Positions 33,980 to 43,279 of a stretch of DNA of 52,399 nucleotides are shown here, piece by piece. The notes beneath the pieces were generated by a model. It was not told where the DNA came from and searched no databases. It was given only the letters and a program-made list of their open reading frames with translations. Both the position numbers and the translations under genes were made by a program. The first letter of the stretch is position 1. The number at the start of each line of letters is the position of its first letter. Source of the DNA: Clostridia bacterium (lineage in GTDB: Bacteria; Bacillota; Clostridia; Oscillospirales; UBA644); assembly GCA_014872655.1 (NCBI GenBank), contig WHHJ01000007.1:1-52399 (forward strand), written 5' to 3'.

Positions 33980-34755
33980 GCCTGCATCTCCCGTTCTTTG
34001 ATCACAATATTTCGTAAAATCCCAATCTGCTCAATTTCAACTTCCACAATATCGCCCGGAAAGACAGGCCCGATCCCTCCCGGCGTTCCGGTTAAAAGGA
34101 CATCTCCCTTTTTCAGCGGAGCCACCTGCGACAATAACGCAATCAATTGTGCGGGAGAAAAGATCAGATCCGCCGTATTCCCCTGCTGCCGCACCTGGCC
34201 GTTTACCCGGCATTCAATATGCAGTCCCTTTCCGTCCGTTTCGGTCTGAACCCACGGCCCCATCGGACAAAAAGTAGAAAAATTCTTGCTGCGAGTCCAC
34301 TGTGCGTCTTTTTGCTGCAAATCCCGCGCGGTTACATCATTAACACACGTAAATCCAAAAATCGCCTGCTGTGCCTGTTCGGCAGTAACATGAAAACAAT
34401 CCTGCCCCAGAACAACGCCCAACTCGGCCTCATAATCCACCCTGTTGGACTGATGAGGATATACAATCGCGTCATGCTGTCCGATCACCGTATGCGGCAA
34501 TTTCACAAAAAAAGCAGGAAATTCCGGGGTTTGAGACAGGTCAAATTCCTGCACATGATCCCGATAATTCAATCCCGCGGCAAAAACCGTTCCGCCAATG
34601 ACCGGAGCATGCAGCCGAACTTCCGATAGCGGATAGCTGCAATCGGTCCGGACCGGATGATCCAAAAAATTTTGGTCCAACACAAAAACCGAATCGCCGA
34701 TAACCTGCCCATACTGTACAGGCTCTTCATTGACCGAAAACCGAACATATTGCAT
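33976..34755 (-). CDS. Fumarylacetoacetate hydrolase family protein
   Basis: A 259-aa FAH-fold enzyme with GLNYRDHVQEF near residue 61, the metal ligands in VDYEAELGVVLG (ExE) near residue 106, the conserved DVTARDLQ near residue 138, SKNFSTFCPMGPW near residue 153, and LLTGTPGGIGP near residue 218. The family includes 2-oxohepta-3-ene-dioate decarboxylases, acylpyruvate hydrolases and oxaloacetate decarboxylase-like enzymes; the substrate here is unknown. GGAGGAG precedes the ATG. It shares a transcript with the WG-repeat membrane protein, an unexpected partner. Confidence 0.92.
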   Translation of the reverse strand: MQYVRFSVNEEPVQYGQVIGDSVFVLDQNFLDHPVRTDCSYPLSEVRLHAPVIGGTVFAAGLNYRDHVQEFDLSQTPEFPAFFVKLPHTVIGQHDAIVYPHQSNRVDYEAELGVVLGQDCFHVTAEQAQQAIFGFTCVNDVTARDLQQKDAQWTRSKNFSTFCPMGPWVQTETDGKGLHIECRVNGQVRQQGNTADLIFSPAQLIALLSQVAPLKKGDVLLTGTPGGIGPVFPGDIVEVEIEQIGILRNIVIKEREMQA

Positions 34756-34787
34756 AACGCTCCTCCATCATCCATTCTTTTATTGAT

Positions 34788-34816
34788 ATTATAGCATATT
34801 CAAAATTCCTTTGCAA
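34788..34816 (-). promoter_or_regulatory. Promoter for FAH-WG operon
   Basis: Minus-strand TTGCAA, 17-bp spacer, TATAAT, 32 bp upstream of the FAH-family start. Confidence 0.77.
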
Positions 34817-34879
34817 TAAAGTTTTTTGATTCTTAAAAAGATTTTACATCTAAAGTATTGAAAAAATAAAAGGCGGCTC

Positions 34880-34908
34880 TTGACCTTTTTGAAAAATAAT
34901 GGTATTAT
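34880..34908 (+). promoter_or_regulatory. Promoter for the trmH-like gene and downstream operon
   Basis: TTGACC, 17-bp spacer, TATTAT. It is the last clear promoter before the packed plus-strand gene run at 35-46 kb. Confidence 0.7.
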
Positions 34909-34975
34909 ACAATAGCACATCAAAAAGCAGATTGCCGTGTTCATATTATAATATATATAATAGTAGGTATACACA

Positions 34976-35716
34976 TTGAAAAACATTCTTTCTATTACAA
35001 GCCGGCAAAATGAACAAATTCGTTTGACGGTACAAATCAAAAACAATCCAACAGCGGAACAATTTATTATAGAAGGGTCAAAATTTGTTCACGACACCCC
35101 CTTATCGGATATGTTGCAGCTCTTTACCACATGCCCGCAAAAGCACCGGCATCTGGTACAGGACTGCTTAAAAAACGATATTTCGGTTTACGAAGTGACC
35201 GATGCGGTCATGGATAAAATTTGTGACGCCGCGTCCGGGCAGGAATTGCTTGCGGTTGTTAAAAAACATCCGATTTCCTGTCCCCCGAAACTGGTCCTAC
35301 TGGACGATATCCAGGACTGCGGAAATGCCGGCACGATCATCCGAACCGCGGCAGCTTTTGGATTTGGCTGCGTTTTTTCGGAACACAGCGCCAATCCTTT
35401 TTCAGGCAAAACCGTACGCAGCAGCGCAGGCGCCATTTTTCAGTGTTACGTGACAAGAGAAAATTTATACCAGCGAATTTTGCAATTAAAACAACAACAA
35501 TATACCATTCTATCTTCAGAACTGCACACTTCCGCGGTATCGATACACCAGTGTCCCGCCTACCAAAAACCCGCCATTTTGATTGGCAATGAGGGCGCCG
35601 GCGTACACAGGGAGTTGTCTGCGCTCGCACACGAAAAGGTCTATATTCCGATTAACAATACAGAATCGCTCAATGCCAGCGTTGCTGCCGGCATTTTTAT
35701 GTATACCTTTCAGTAG
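34976..35716 (+). CDS. RNA 2'-O-methyltransferase, SpoU/TrmH family
   Basis: A 246-aa SPOUT methyltransferase. Motif 1 GNAGTIIRTAAAFG is near residue 122, motif 2 LIGNEGAGV near residue 203, and motif 3 IPINNTESLNASVAAGI near residue 224. An N-terminal substrate-binding region precedes them (ITSRQNEQIRLTVQ). It methylates a ribose 2'-OH in tRNA or rRNA; the target is not determined. The start is TTG at 34976 with a weak AGTAGG upstream; no ATG fits the family start. Followed by dprA after 18 bp. Confidence 0.9.
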   Translation: MKNILSITSRQNEQIRLTVQIKNNPTAEQFIIEGSKFVHDTPLSDMLQLFTTCPQKHRHLVQDCLKNDISVYEVTDAVMDKICDAASGQELLAVVKKHPISCPPKLVLLDDIQDCGNAGTIIRTAAAFGFGCVFSEHSANPFSGKTVRSSAGAIFQCYVTRENLYQRILQLKQQQYTILSSELHTSAVSIHQCPAYQKPAILIGNEGAGVHRELSALAHEKVYIPINNTESLNASVAAGIFMYTFQ

Positions 35717-35734
35717 GCAAAAGGAGAACCATAA

Positions 35735-36862
35735 ATGTCCGATCATACTCTTTACACGTTATGGATTCTTCTGGCGGGCGGACAGTGTTCTGCCCGAACG
35801 TACAAAATGCTTTCCTGCTATGAATCCGCACAGCAAGCCTATCTGGCCGCCAAAGAAGACCAATTGGACCGCGCGGTTTTCAACCAGGAAGACTGTCAAA
35901 AATTTTAAGCCGATTTTTCGCTGGAAGAAGCTTTGCGCATTGTAGAATATTGCGATAAAAAACACATAAAGATAATAACGTATTATGATCCGGAATATCC
36001 GCCGGGATTAAAACGAATTGCTTGTCCGCCGTTGGCCTTATTTGTCAGAGGTACGCTGCCGGATACCGAAAATACGCCGTCGATCACGATTGTCGGGACC
36101 CGCAACTGCACGCAAAGAGCCCAGCAATTTACAGCAAAACTGTCCTATGGACTGGCGCGAAGCGGCTTTCAAATTGTCAGCGGATTGGCAAACGGAATCG
36201 ATACGTATGCCCATAAGGGGTGTTTAATGGCTAAAACCGCCCAAACGATTGCAGTTTTGCCTTGCAGCATTGATCGGGTATACCCAGTTGAAAACACGCA
36301 GTTGAGTGACCTGATCGAGCAAAATGGCGCGGTGATTTCAGAACTTTTACCGGGTTCTAACATCCCCGGAAAGTGGTCCTTTTTGCTTCGCAACCGTATT
36401 TTAAGCGCGCTGACACAGGGAACACTTGTGGTTGAAACCGCTAAAAAAGGCGGAAGTCTTATCACCGCAAACCATGCGCTGGAGCAAAACAAATGGGTCT
36501 TTGCCGTTCCCGGTTTTCCCGGAACACCAACCAGTGAGGGGACCAACGAACTCATCAAATCCGGAGCCATTTGCTGCACTGGATTAAATGACATTTACGA
36601 CGCATACCAGCCCCTGTTCGGAGCGCATATTCATCGATTAGAGCCCCAAGAACATCAAAAATCGCATCAGCAAAAATCCACACCGAAATGCAACGAAAAA
36701 CAAAAGCGGGTTTTATCTGTCTTGGAGCAACCCCGAACCGCAGACGAAGTCTGCCAAAAAACAGATTTTCCATTCTTTGAAGCCGTCGAGATCCTGCAAC
36801 AATTAGAGTTGATGGACTTGATTGAACAAACGGCCGGCGGCTATTATAAAACCAAAAATTAA
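35735..36862 (+). pseudogene. dprA: DNA-processing protein DprA, interrupted by one in-frame TAA
   Basis: The gene starts at ATG 35735 (AAAGGAG upstream), runs 57 codons to a TAA at 35906-35908, and continues in the same frame to 36862. The first part is the N-terminal helical domain (YTLWILLAGGQCSARTYKML). After the stop come EYCDKKHIKIITYYDPEYPPGL, then the Rossmann-like DprA core with IVGTRNCT, SGLANGIDTYAHKG and SLITANHALEQNK, and a C-terminal winged-helix domain (DLIEQTAGGYYK). DprA loads RecA on incoming single-stranded DNA. The stop could arise from CAA, AAA or GAA by one change. A shorter core protein could start at TTG 35933. Real nonsense mutation and sequence error cannot be separated here. 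Confidence 0.85.
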
Positions 36863-36874
36863 GGAGATAAGAAC

Positions 36875-39052
36875 ATGCCATCGACAACGAAAAAGGCAAC
36901 CGACAGCAAAACGAAAAAGACGACGAAAAAAACAACAAAAGCCGCAAAGCAAACGGCAAAATCAAAAAAGAATCTGCTGATTGTCGAGTCTCCGACAAAA
37001 GCAAAAACCATTAAGAAATATCTGGGTGAAAAATACGAAGTTTTATCTTCCAAAGGCCATATCCGCGATTTACCGGCATCGAGGCTGGGTGTTGATATCG
37101 AAAACCAATTCACCCCGGAATATATCGTCTCCCGCAAAGACGGAAAATCTGCGATTTTAAAGGAATTAAAACAAGCGGCCGCTAACAGCAAAAAAGTCTA
37201 TCTCGCAACTGACCCGGACCGTGAGGGAGAGGCTATTTCATGGCATTTGAGCGCGTTGCTGGGGTTAGACGCCGAAGACGATATTCGTATCGCATTTGAT
37301 GAAATCACGAAAAAAACCGTGACCGAAAAAATCAATCAACCCACTAAAATCGATTTAGACCTGGTGGCCGCACAGCAGGCACGCCGCGTTTTGGACCGCA
37401 TCGTCGGTTACAAAATCAGTCCGTTTTTATGGCATACCGTCAAAAAGGGACTGTCTGCCGGCAGAGTACAGTCGGTTGCCACCAAAATGGTGGTAGATCG
37501 GGAGCGGGAGATCCGCGACTTTGTTCCACAGGAATACTGGACGCTGGACGCCTCTTTTTTAAACGGCTCCAAAACATATAAAGCTCGGTTTTTCGGCAAG
37601 AACGGCGAAAAAATGCCGATTCATTCCGAGCAGCAATTACAACAAATTTTATCTGATTTGAATCAGGCGGAATATACGGTTGCCGCGATTCGCCGGCAGC
37701 AAAAACAAAAAAATCCAAAACCGCCGTTTACCACCAGTTCTTTGCAGCAGGATGCTTCGGCCAAATTGAATCTGCGGCCGCAAAAAACGATGAGCATCGC
37801 GCAAAGTCTGTTTGAAGGTGTAGAAATCAAAGGCGTCTGACTGACCGGTATGATTACGTATATGAGAACCGACTCGCTGCGCGTATCCAAAGACGCACAG
37901 GACGCAGCGCTGGCGCTGATTGCCGAAAAATACGGCAAGGACTACTGTCCCGAAACACCTCGTGTCTATAAATCTAAAGCCAATGCGCAGGATGCGCATG
38001 AAGCCATCCGTCCAACCAATGTGGCCTTAACTCCGGAACTTGTCAAAGAGAGCATGACGTCCGAGCAATATCGGCTGTACAAGTTGATTTGGGACCGCTT
38101 TGTAGCCAGCCAAATGGCCAGCGCGGTCTACCATACCATCAGCGTGGACATTCAAGCCAACGGATATATTTTTAAGGCAACCGACGCTAAATTAAAAGTC
38201 AAAGGCTTTACCGTACTGTACAATTACACGGAAGAAGCCGAGGAAAACTTTGAAAAGTTGCCCGACCTGCAAGAAAAAGACAAACTCAATCTGGACCGGC
38301 TGCTGTATGAGCAAAAATTTACACAGCCCCCGGCAAGATATACAGAATCTTCCCTCATCAAGGCCCTAGAAGAAAACGGGATCGGCCGCCCCAGCACCTA
38401 TGCACCCACGATCAGTACGATTATTGAACGCAACTATGTGGAACGGACGGGAAAAACACTGGCCCCGACACAAATCGGAGAAGTTACCACCGATTTGATG
38501 ACCCAGAATTTCCGGGACATTGTTGATGTAAAATTCACCGCAGACATGGAGTCGCAGCTGGATAAAATTGAACATGGCGAAAAAACCTATCTGGAAACCA
38601 TGCAAACCTTTTACAACGGATTCAGCCAGACATTGAAACAGGCGGAGAAAAATCTAGAGGGCGTCCATATCAAAATTCCCGATGAAGTCAGCGACGTTAC
38701 CTGTGAGCTCTGCGGCAGCAAAATGGTTTATAAAAACAGCCGATTCGGCCGGTTTTTAGCCTGCCCGAACTATCCGCAATGTAAAAATACAAAGCCGATT
38801 ATCAATTATGCCGACGGCGCATGCCCGCAGTGCGGCGCAAAAATGATTTCGAAAAAGACCAAAAAAGGCAAATTGTTTTTTGCCTGTGAAAATCGGGATG
38901 GATGCGGATTTATGACCTGGGATACTCCTACCGATAAAGTTTGCCCGAAATGCGGAAAAACTTTATTCCGGCATGCGGCAAAACAACTGATCTGCCTCAA
39001 TGAAGCCTGCGGATATACCGAAAAAGAAGCAGACAAAGGAGCCCAAAAATGA
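36875..39052 (+). pseudogene. topA: DNA topoisomerase I, interrupted by one in-frame TGA
   Basis: A single frame of 725 codons from ATG 36875 (AAGGAG upstream) to 39052, broken only by TGA at 37838-37840 (codon 322). Before it: a lysine-rich tail, the Toprim domain (LLIVESPTKAKTIKKYLG, TDPDREGEAISWH) and part of the core. After it: GMITYMRTDSLRVS, which carries the active-site tyrosine, the rest of the core (GIGRPSTYAPTIS), and three C-terminal zinc ribbons (CELCGS...CPNYPQC, CPQCGA...CENRDGC, CPKCGK...CLNEAC). A GGA to TGA change would explain the stop. ATG at 37850, nine bases on, could restart translation. TopA relaxes negative supercoils and is normally important for growth, so error, readthrough or a working split protein should be considered. 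Confidence 0.85.
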
Positions 39053-40347
39053 CCAACGTCAATGTCGTAGGCGCCGGTCTCGCCGGTTGCGAAGCGGCCT
39101 ATCAGTTGGCAAAACGCGGCGTCCATGTTACTTTATTTGAAATGAAACCCCACAAAAAGATTCCGGCTCACCATACCGAAAATTTTTGTGAATTGTGCTG
39201 TTCGAACTCCTTTCGGGCAGAAGGATTAAAGAACGCGATTGGTTTATTAAAACAAGAAATGCGCCTGTTAGACAGTCTGATTTTAAAATGTGCCGACCAG
39301 ACAAAAGTTCCGGCCGGAGGCGCACTGGCCGTAGACCGACAACAATTTTCCGAAGCCGTAACACAAGCCGTTCGCGGCCATGAAAATATCGACATCGTCG
39401 AACAGGAAATCACAGACCTTGATTTTGAAGACACCACCGTTATCGCAACCGGGCCCCTGACCTCGGACCGGCTGTCGGAGGCGATCCGGACCTTTTTCGG
39501 CGAACAGTCCCTGTCCTTTTTCGATGCGGCAGCCCCGATTGTTTCGTATGAAAGCATCGATATGGAAAAAGCCTTTTTTGCTTCCAGATACGGAAAGGGA
39601 ACGCCGGATTATATCAACTGCCCGATGACGAAAGAAGAGTATGATGCCTTTTATCATGCGCTGACGACCGCGCAAGAAGTTGCGCTGCATGATTTTGAAG
39701 ACCACAAAGTTTTTGAGGGCTGCATGCCGGTCGAAGTGATGGCCAAACGAGGCTATGAAACCTTGCTGTACGGGCCGCTCAAACCTGTCGGATTATCCGA
39801 CCCCCGAACCGGGATTCGGCCGACCGCGGTCGTGCAGCTGCGCAAGGACAACCAGGCGGCCACGATGTACAATATTGTCGGATTTCAAACGCACCTCACT
39901 TTCCCGGAGCAAAAGCGCGTCTTTTCCATGATTCCGGGGCTGGAGCATGCAGAATTTATCCGCTACGGCGTCATGCACCGCAACACGTTTTTAAATGCGC
40001 CCAAGCTGTTGACCGCAACGTTTGAAACGAGGAAAAAGAAAGGTCTGTTTTTTGCCGGACAAATGACAGGCGTTGAAGGATATATCGAATCCGCCGCTTC
40101 CGGGCTGGTTGCCGGAATCAACGCCGATCCGAATCGGTCTGAACCGGTGGTGTTTGATCCCCGAACGGCAATCGGTGCGTTGGCTCATTACATCTGTACG
40201 GCATCGGAAGAAAACTTTCAACCGATGAACGTCAATTTCGGCTTATTTCCGCCGTTGGAATCCAATAGCAAAAAGATCAAAAAAGCAGACAAAAAAGAAC
40301 TGCTTTCTCAACGAAGTCTTGAAATCATTCACCAAATGAATATATAG
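39049..40347 (+). CDS. trmFO: Methylenetetrahydrofolate-tRNA-(uracil(54)-C5)-methyltransferase
   Basis: A 432-aa flavoprotein. The FAD-binding VVGAGLAGCEAAYQLAKRG is at residues 5-23, followed by FEMKPHKKIPAHHTENFCEL and CSNSFRAEGL near residue 55, and the C-terminal GQMTGVEGYIESAASGL near residue 338. All are diagnostic of TrmFO (GidA-related). It makes ribothymidine 54 in tRNA using folate. The start overlaps the topA stop by 4 bp (ATGA). The topA-trmFO order is common in Firmicutes. Confidence 0.97.
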   Translation: MTNVNVVGAGLAGCEAAYQLAKRGVHVTLFEMKPHKKIPAHHTENFCELCCSNSFRAEGLKNAIGLLKQEMRLLDSLILKCADQTKVPAGGALAVDRQQFSEAVTQAVRGHENIDIVEQEITDLDFEDTTVIATGPLTSDRLSEAIRTFFGEQSLSFFDAAAPIVSYESIDMEKAFFASRYGKGTPDYINCPMTKEEYDAFYHALTTAQEVALHDFEDHKVFEGCMPVEVMAKRGYETLLYGPLKPVGLSDPRTGIRPTAVVQLRKDNQAATMYNIVGFQTHLTFPEQKRVFSMIPGLEHAEFIRYGVMHRNTFLNAPKLLTATFETRKKKGLFFAGQMTGVEGYIESAASGLVAGINADPNRSEPVVFDPRTAIGALAHYICTASEENFQPMNVNFGLFPPLESNSKKIKKADKKELLSQRSLEIIHQMNI

Positions 40348-40358
40348 GAGCGAATCGT

Positions 40359-41366
40359 ATGAAAATCATCGTAGACGGAATGGGTGGAGATCACGCCCCC
40401 GCAGAGATCTTAAAAGGTTGTGCGATGGCCGCTGCAGAGTGGGATGTCGACCTGATTGTAACCGGACCGGAATCCGTACTCAAGCAATGCGCCGCAGAGC
40501 AGAACATCTGTTTGGACAGAATTTCTTTTGCCGATGCAGAGCAGGTTATTTCTATGGAGGACGAGCCACTGAGCGTGGTGAAGGAAAAACGGAATTCTTC
40601 CCTGGGCGCTGCGATGGATTTACTCAAAGACGGTGCGGCTGACGCACTGGTTTCAGCCGGGAATTCCGGAGCCATTTTATCGGGAGGAACGCTGATTGTT
40701 CGAAGAATCAAAGGCGTTAAGCGCGCGGCGTTCGGAGCCACTCTGCCAACCAAAACAGGATATACCCTGCTGATGGACAGCGGAGCAACGGTAGACTGCC
40801 GGCCGGAATTTTTATATCAGTACGGGCTGATGGGTTCCATTTACATGAAACACATGTTCGGATTAGACCGCCCGGAAGTGGGATTGGCCAACAACGGCGC
40901 AGAGGAATCCAAAGGCACCGATCTGTACGTCCGTGCTTATCAATTATTAAAAAGCGACCCGAATCTCCACTTTATCGGCAATGTAGAAGGCCGCGGGATT
41001 ATGCAGGGAGAATGTCGGGTTCTGGTTGCAGACGGCTTTACCGGGAATCTCATTTTGAAAACCGTTGAAGGGACCGCTCTCTATCTGATGAAGACCCTGA
41101 AAGGATTGTTTTTAAAGAATCTCAAGACTAAAATCGCCGCCTTGTTAGTCAAAGACGGCATTTCCGAATTAAAAAATAAGATGGATTATAAAGAAGTCGG
41201 CGGAGCGCCTTTAATCGGCACGCAAAAGCCAATTATTAAAGCGCACGGTTCCAGCGACGCCCGCGCGATCAAAAATGCCATCCGGCAGGCCAAAACTTAT
41301 GCGCAATCTCATATGATCCAAGAAATCGCCGACGCTTTGGCGGCAGGGGGAGAACAGGATGTTTGA
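40359..41366 (+). CDS. plsX: Phosphate acyltransferase PlsX
   Basis: A 335-aa protein beginning MKIIVDGMGGDHAPAEIL, with AGNSGAILSGGTLIV near residue 99, ANNGAEESKGT near residue 180, and DGFTGNLILKT near residue 226. All are PlsX signatures. It converts acyl-ACP to acyl-phosphate, the first step of phosphatidate synthesis with PlsY. AGGAGCGA precedes the ATG. Its 3' end overlaps the ACP-like gene by 8 bp. The plsX-acpP-rnc order is widespread in bacteria. Confidence 0.97.
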   Translation: MKIIVDGMGGDHAPAEILKGCAMAAAEWDVDLIVTGPESVLKQCAAEQNICLDRISFADAEQVISMEDEPLSVVKEKRNSSLGAAMDLLKDGAADALVSAGNSGAILSGGTLIVRRIKGVKRAAFGATLPTKTGYTLLMDSGATVDCRPEFLYQYGLMGSIYMKHMFGLDRPEVGLANNGAEESKGTDLYVRAYQLLKSDPNLHFIGNVEGRGIMQGECRVLVADGFTGNLILKTVEGTALYLMKTLKGLFLKNLKTKIAALLVKDGISELKNKMDYKEVGGAPLIGTQKPIIKAHGSSDARAIKNAIRQAKTYAQSHMIQEIADALAAGGEQDV

Positions 41367-41598
41367 TTTGATCTGTACTTGCATTGAGGACATTTTTGAA
41401 ACAGACCGCTCGCAGATTCAGCCCCTAACCACCTTTGAATCAGACCTTTTTGCAGATTTACAGGATATGCAGGAATTATTTATGATGATTGAGGAGGAAT
41501 TTGATGTCGTCACCGATGAGGCAGACATCGCATCGATCGTAACCGTACAGGACCTGTGCGATTATGTAAAAGCGCTCGATGAAAAGAAGAGAACATGA
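41359..41598 (+). CDS. Acyl carrier protein homologue lacking the phosphopantetheine serine
   Basis: A 79-aa acidic helical protein in the usual acpP position between plsX and rnc. It aligns along its whole length with ACP (start of helix I, acidic helix II, ending VTVQDLCDYVKAL). However, the DLGADSLD motif reads DLFADLQD: the serine that carries 4'-phosphopantetheine is replaced by leucine (codon TTA at about 41455). As read, it cannot be converted to holo-ACP. Either the functional ACP is elsewhere and this one binds partners without carrying acyl groups, or it is decaying. The frame is intact and well coupled (8-bp and 4-bp overlaps), which argues against simple decay. Confidence 0.85.
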   Translation: MFDLICTCIEDIFETDRSQIQPLTTFESDLFADLQDMQELFMMIEEEFDVVTDEADIASIVTVQDLCDYVKALDEKKRT

Positions 41599-42269
41599 AT
41601 GTATCGTTTTTAGAAGAAAAAATCGGATATCATTTTAAAGATAAAGAACTGTTGTTAACCGCAATGACCCATTCTTCGTATTACAACGAAAATAAATTTC
41701 TTCGTCCCAGCAATGAGCGGCTTGAATTTTTGGGAGATTCGGTATTGGGACTGATTAGTGCAGAATTTCTATATATGCAAGACAAAGGCGACGAAGGCGA
41801 CTTGTCGCGAACCCGCGCAGCCATTGTCTGTGAAGACGCCTTATTCGAGTACGCCTCGGAAATCCAACTGGGCGACTACTTGATTTTAGGCAAAGGCGAA
41901 GCACACAGCGGCCGGAAAAGAAAATCCACCATTGCCGACGCTATGGAGGCCCTGCTTGCCGCCATTTATCTGGACGCCGGAATCGAACAGGCCAAACAAT
42001 TTATTTTACCGTATCTGACCGAAAAATTTCATTCACTCAAAACCGTACGGGACTACAAATCCATCTTGCAAGAAGTGGTCCAAAAAAACAAGGGAGAACA
42101 ACTCTCCTATACCATTATCTCGGAAGAAGGGCCGGCTCACGATAAAACCTTTGTTTGCCGCGTCAATATCAATTCCAACGATATTGCACACGGAACCGGC
42201 AAATCCAAAAAACATGCCGAACAGGACGCCGCCAGACGTGCCTTGGAACTGATGGGAATTACCGAATGA
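41595..42269 (+). CDS. rnc: Ribonuclease III
   Basis: A 224-aa protein with the RNase III signature NERLEFLGDSVLGL at residues 39-52 (catalytic E and D), a second acidic pair in DAMEALLAAIYLD near residue 112, and a C-terminal double-stranded RNA-binding domain from about residue 150 (DYKSILQEVVQ ... GKSKKHAEQDAARRAL). It cleaves rRNA precursors and structured RNA. The start overlaps the ACP-like gene by 4 bp; the stop overlaps the next gene by 4 bp. Confidence 0.97.
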   Translation: MNVSFLEEKIGYHFKDKELLLTAMTHSSYYNENKFLRPSNERLEFLGDSVLGLISAEFLYMQDKGDEGDLSRTRAAIVCEDALFEYASEIQLGDYLILGKGEAHSGRKRKSTIADAMEALLAAIYLDAGIEQAKQFILPYLTEKFHSLKTVRDYKSILQEVVQKNKGEQLSYTIISEEGPAHDKTFVCRVNINSNDIAHGTGKSKKHAEQDAARRALELMGITE

Positions 42270-43279
42270 AGCATGCGTCCATTTCTGTTTTTGTCCCGCA
42301 TTTGGCATGTCCAAACCACTGTGTTTTTTGCAATCAAAATCGGATTTCCGGCGCCACAGAACCGGAACCGATCCAGCATATACAAACCTTTTTAAAAACC
42401 GCCTTACAGCGTTTGCCCGCGCATTCCTTTGACGAGGTAGACATCGCCTTTTTCGGCGGCAGTTTCACGGGCATTGAGGAGCATAAAATGCGCGCCTATC
42501 TACAGGCGGCGGCGCAAGCGCGTGCGCAAGACCCGCGCATAACCGGGATTCGACTCTCTACCCGCCCGGATTATATTTCTCCCCGTATTTTACAAATTTT
42601 AAACGAATACGGCGTGACGACGATCGAACTAGGCGCGCAAAGTTTATCGGATGTTATCTTAAAAAATTGCGGCAGAGGCCACACCGTGCGCGATGTGGAA
42701 CAGGCCGCGGAATGGATTCGGAGTAACGGCACACAGCTGGTATTACAAATCATGCCGGGTCTGCCGGGTGACACCGACCAAACCATCTTACAAACGGCGC
42801 AGCGGACCATCCAATTAGCTCCGGACGGTGTTCGAATTTATCCGTGCGTAGTGCTCAAAGACACGCCGCTGCAAACAATGTGGGAAAAGGGGCTCTATCA
42901 GCCGCTGACTACCGAGCATGCCGTTGCACTGTGTGCGCAGATGGTGCCGATGTTTCTTCAAAATCATATCAAAGTGCTTCGGACCGGGTTGCACGCCTCT
43001 TCGATTTCCAGCGATGACAGCGTCCTTGCGGGGCCGTTTCATCCCGCATTCGGAGAATTGGTCCAGCAAAAAATCTATTTGAACCGGTTATTAGCAGATT
43101 TTCAAAAACAGCCGCCCGTCGCCGATGAAATCTTATATGTCGGCCGAGGCTGCACATCAAAAATGATCGGCAATAAAAAAGGCAATCTGCAATATTTACA
43201 TGAGCGCTACCCGTATCATTTTACCGTCAAAGAAAAATCAACTTTGGAAGAATTTGAAATAGAAAGGAAACGGACATGA
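42266..43279 (+). CDS. Radical SAM protein, Elp3-like family
   Basis: A 337-aa protein. The 4Fe-4S motif is CPNHCVFCNQNRISG at residues 15-29 (CX3CX2C), with FFGGSFTGIE near residue 64 (GGS in the SAM-binding position) and a LGAQSLSDVILKNCGRGHT stretch near residue 138, as in Elp3-like radical SAM proteins. No acetyltransferase domain follows, so it is not a full Elp3. Genes of this type commonly sit after rnc in Clostridia. Role unknown; RNA modification is plausible. ATG at 42266 overlaps the rnc stop. Confidence 0.87.
   Translation: MKHASISVFVPHLACPNHCVFCNQNRISGATEPEPIQHIQTFLKTALQRLPAHSFDEVDIAFFGGSFTGIEEHKMRAYLQAAAQARAQDPRITGIRLSTRPDYISPRILQILNEYGVTTIELGAQSLSDVILKNCGRGHTVRDVEQAAEWIRSNGTQLVLQIMPGLPGDTDQTILQTAQRTIQLAPDGVRIYPCVVLKDTPLQTMWEKGLYQPLTTEHAVALCAQMVPMFLQNHIKVLRTGLHASSISSDDSVLAGPFHPAFGELVQQKIYLNRLLADFQKQPPVADEILYVGRGCTSKMIGNKKGNLQYLHERYPYHFTVKEKSTLEEFEIERKRT

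Noticed and set aside
37838..37840. Selenocysteine or reassigned UGA in topA
   Set aside because: No SECIS-like hairpin was recognised after the TGA, no sel genes are in view, and many other genes in the window end with TGA. Kept only as a possibility to test, not annotated.
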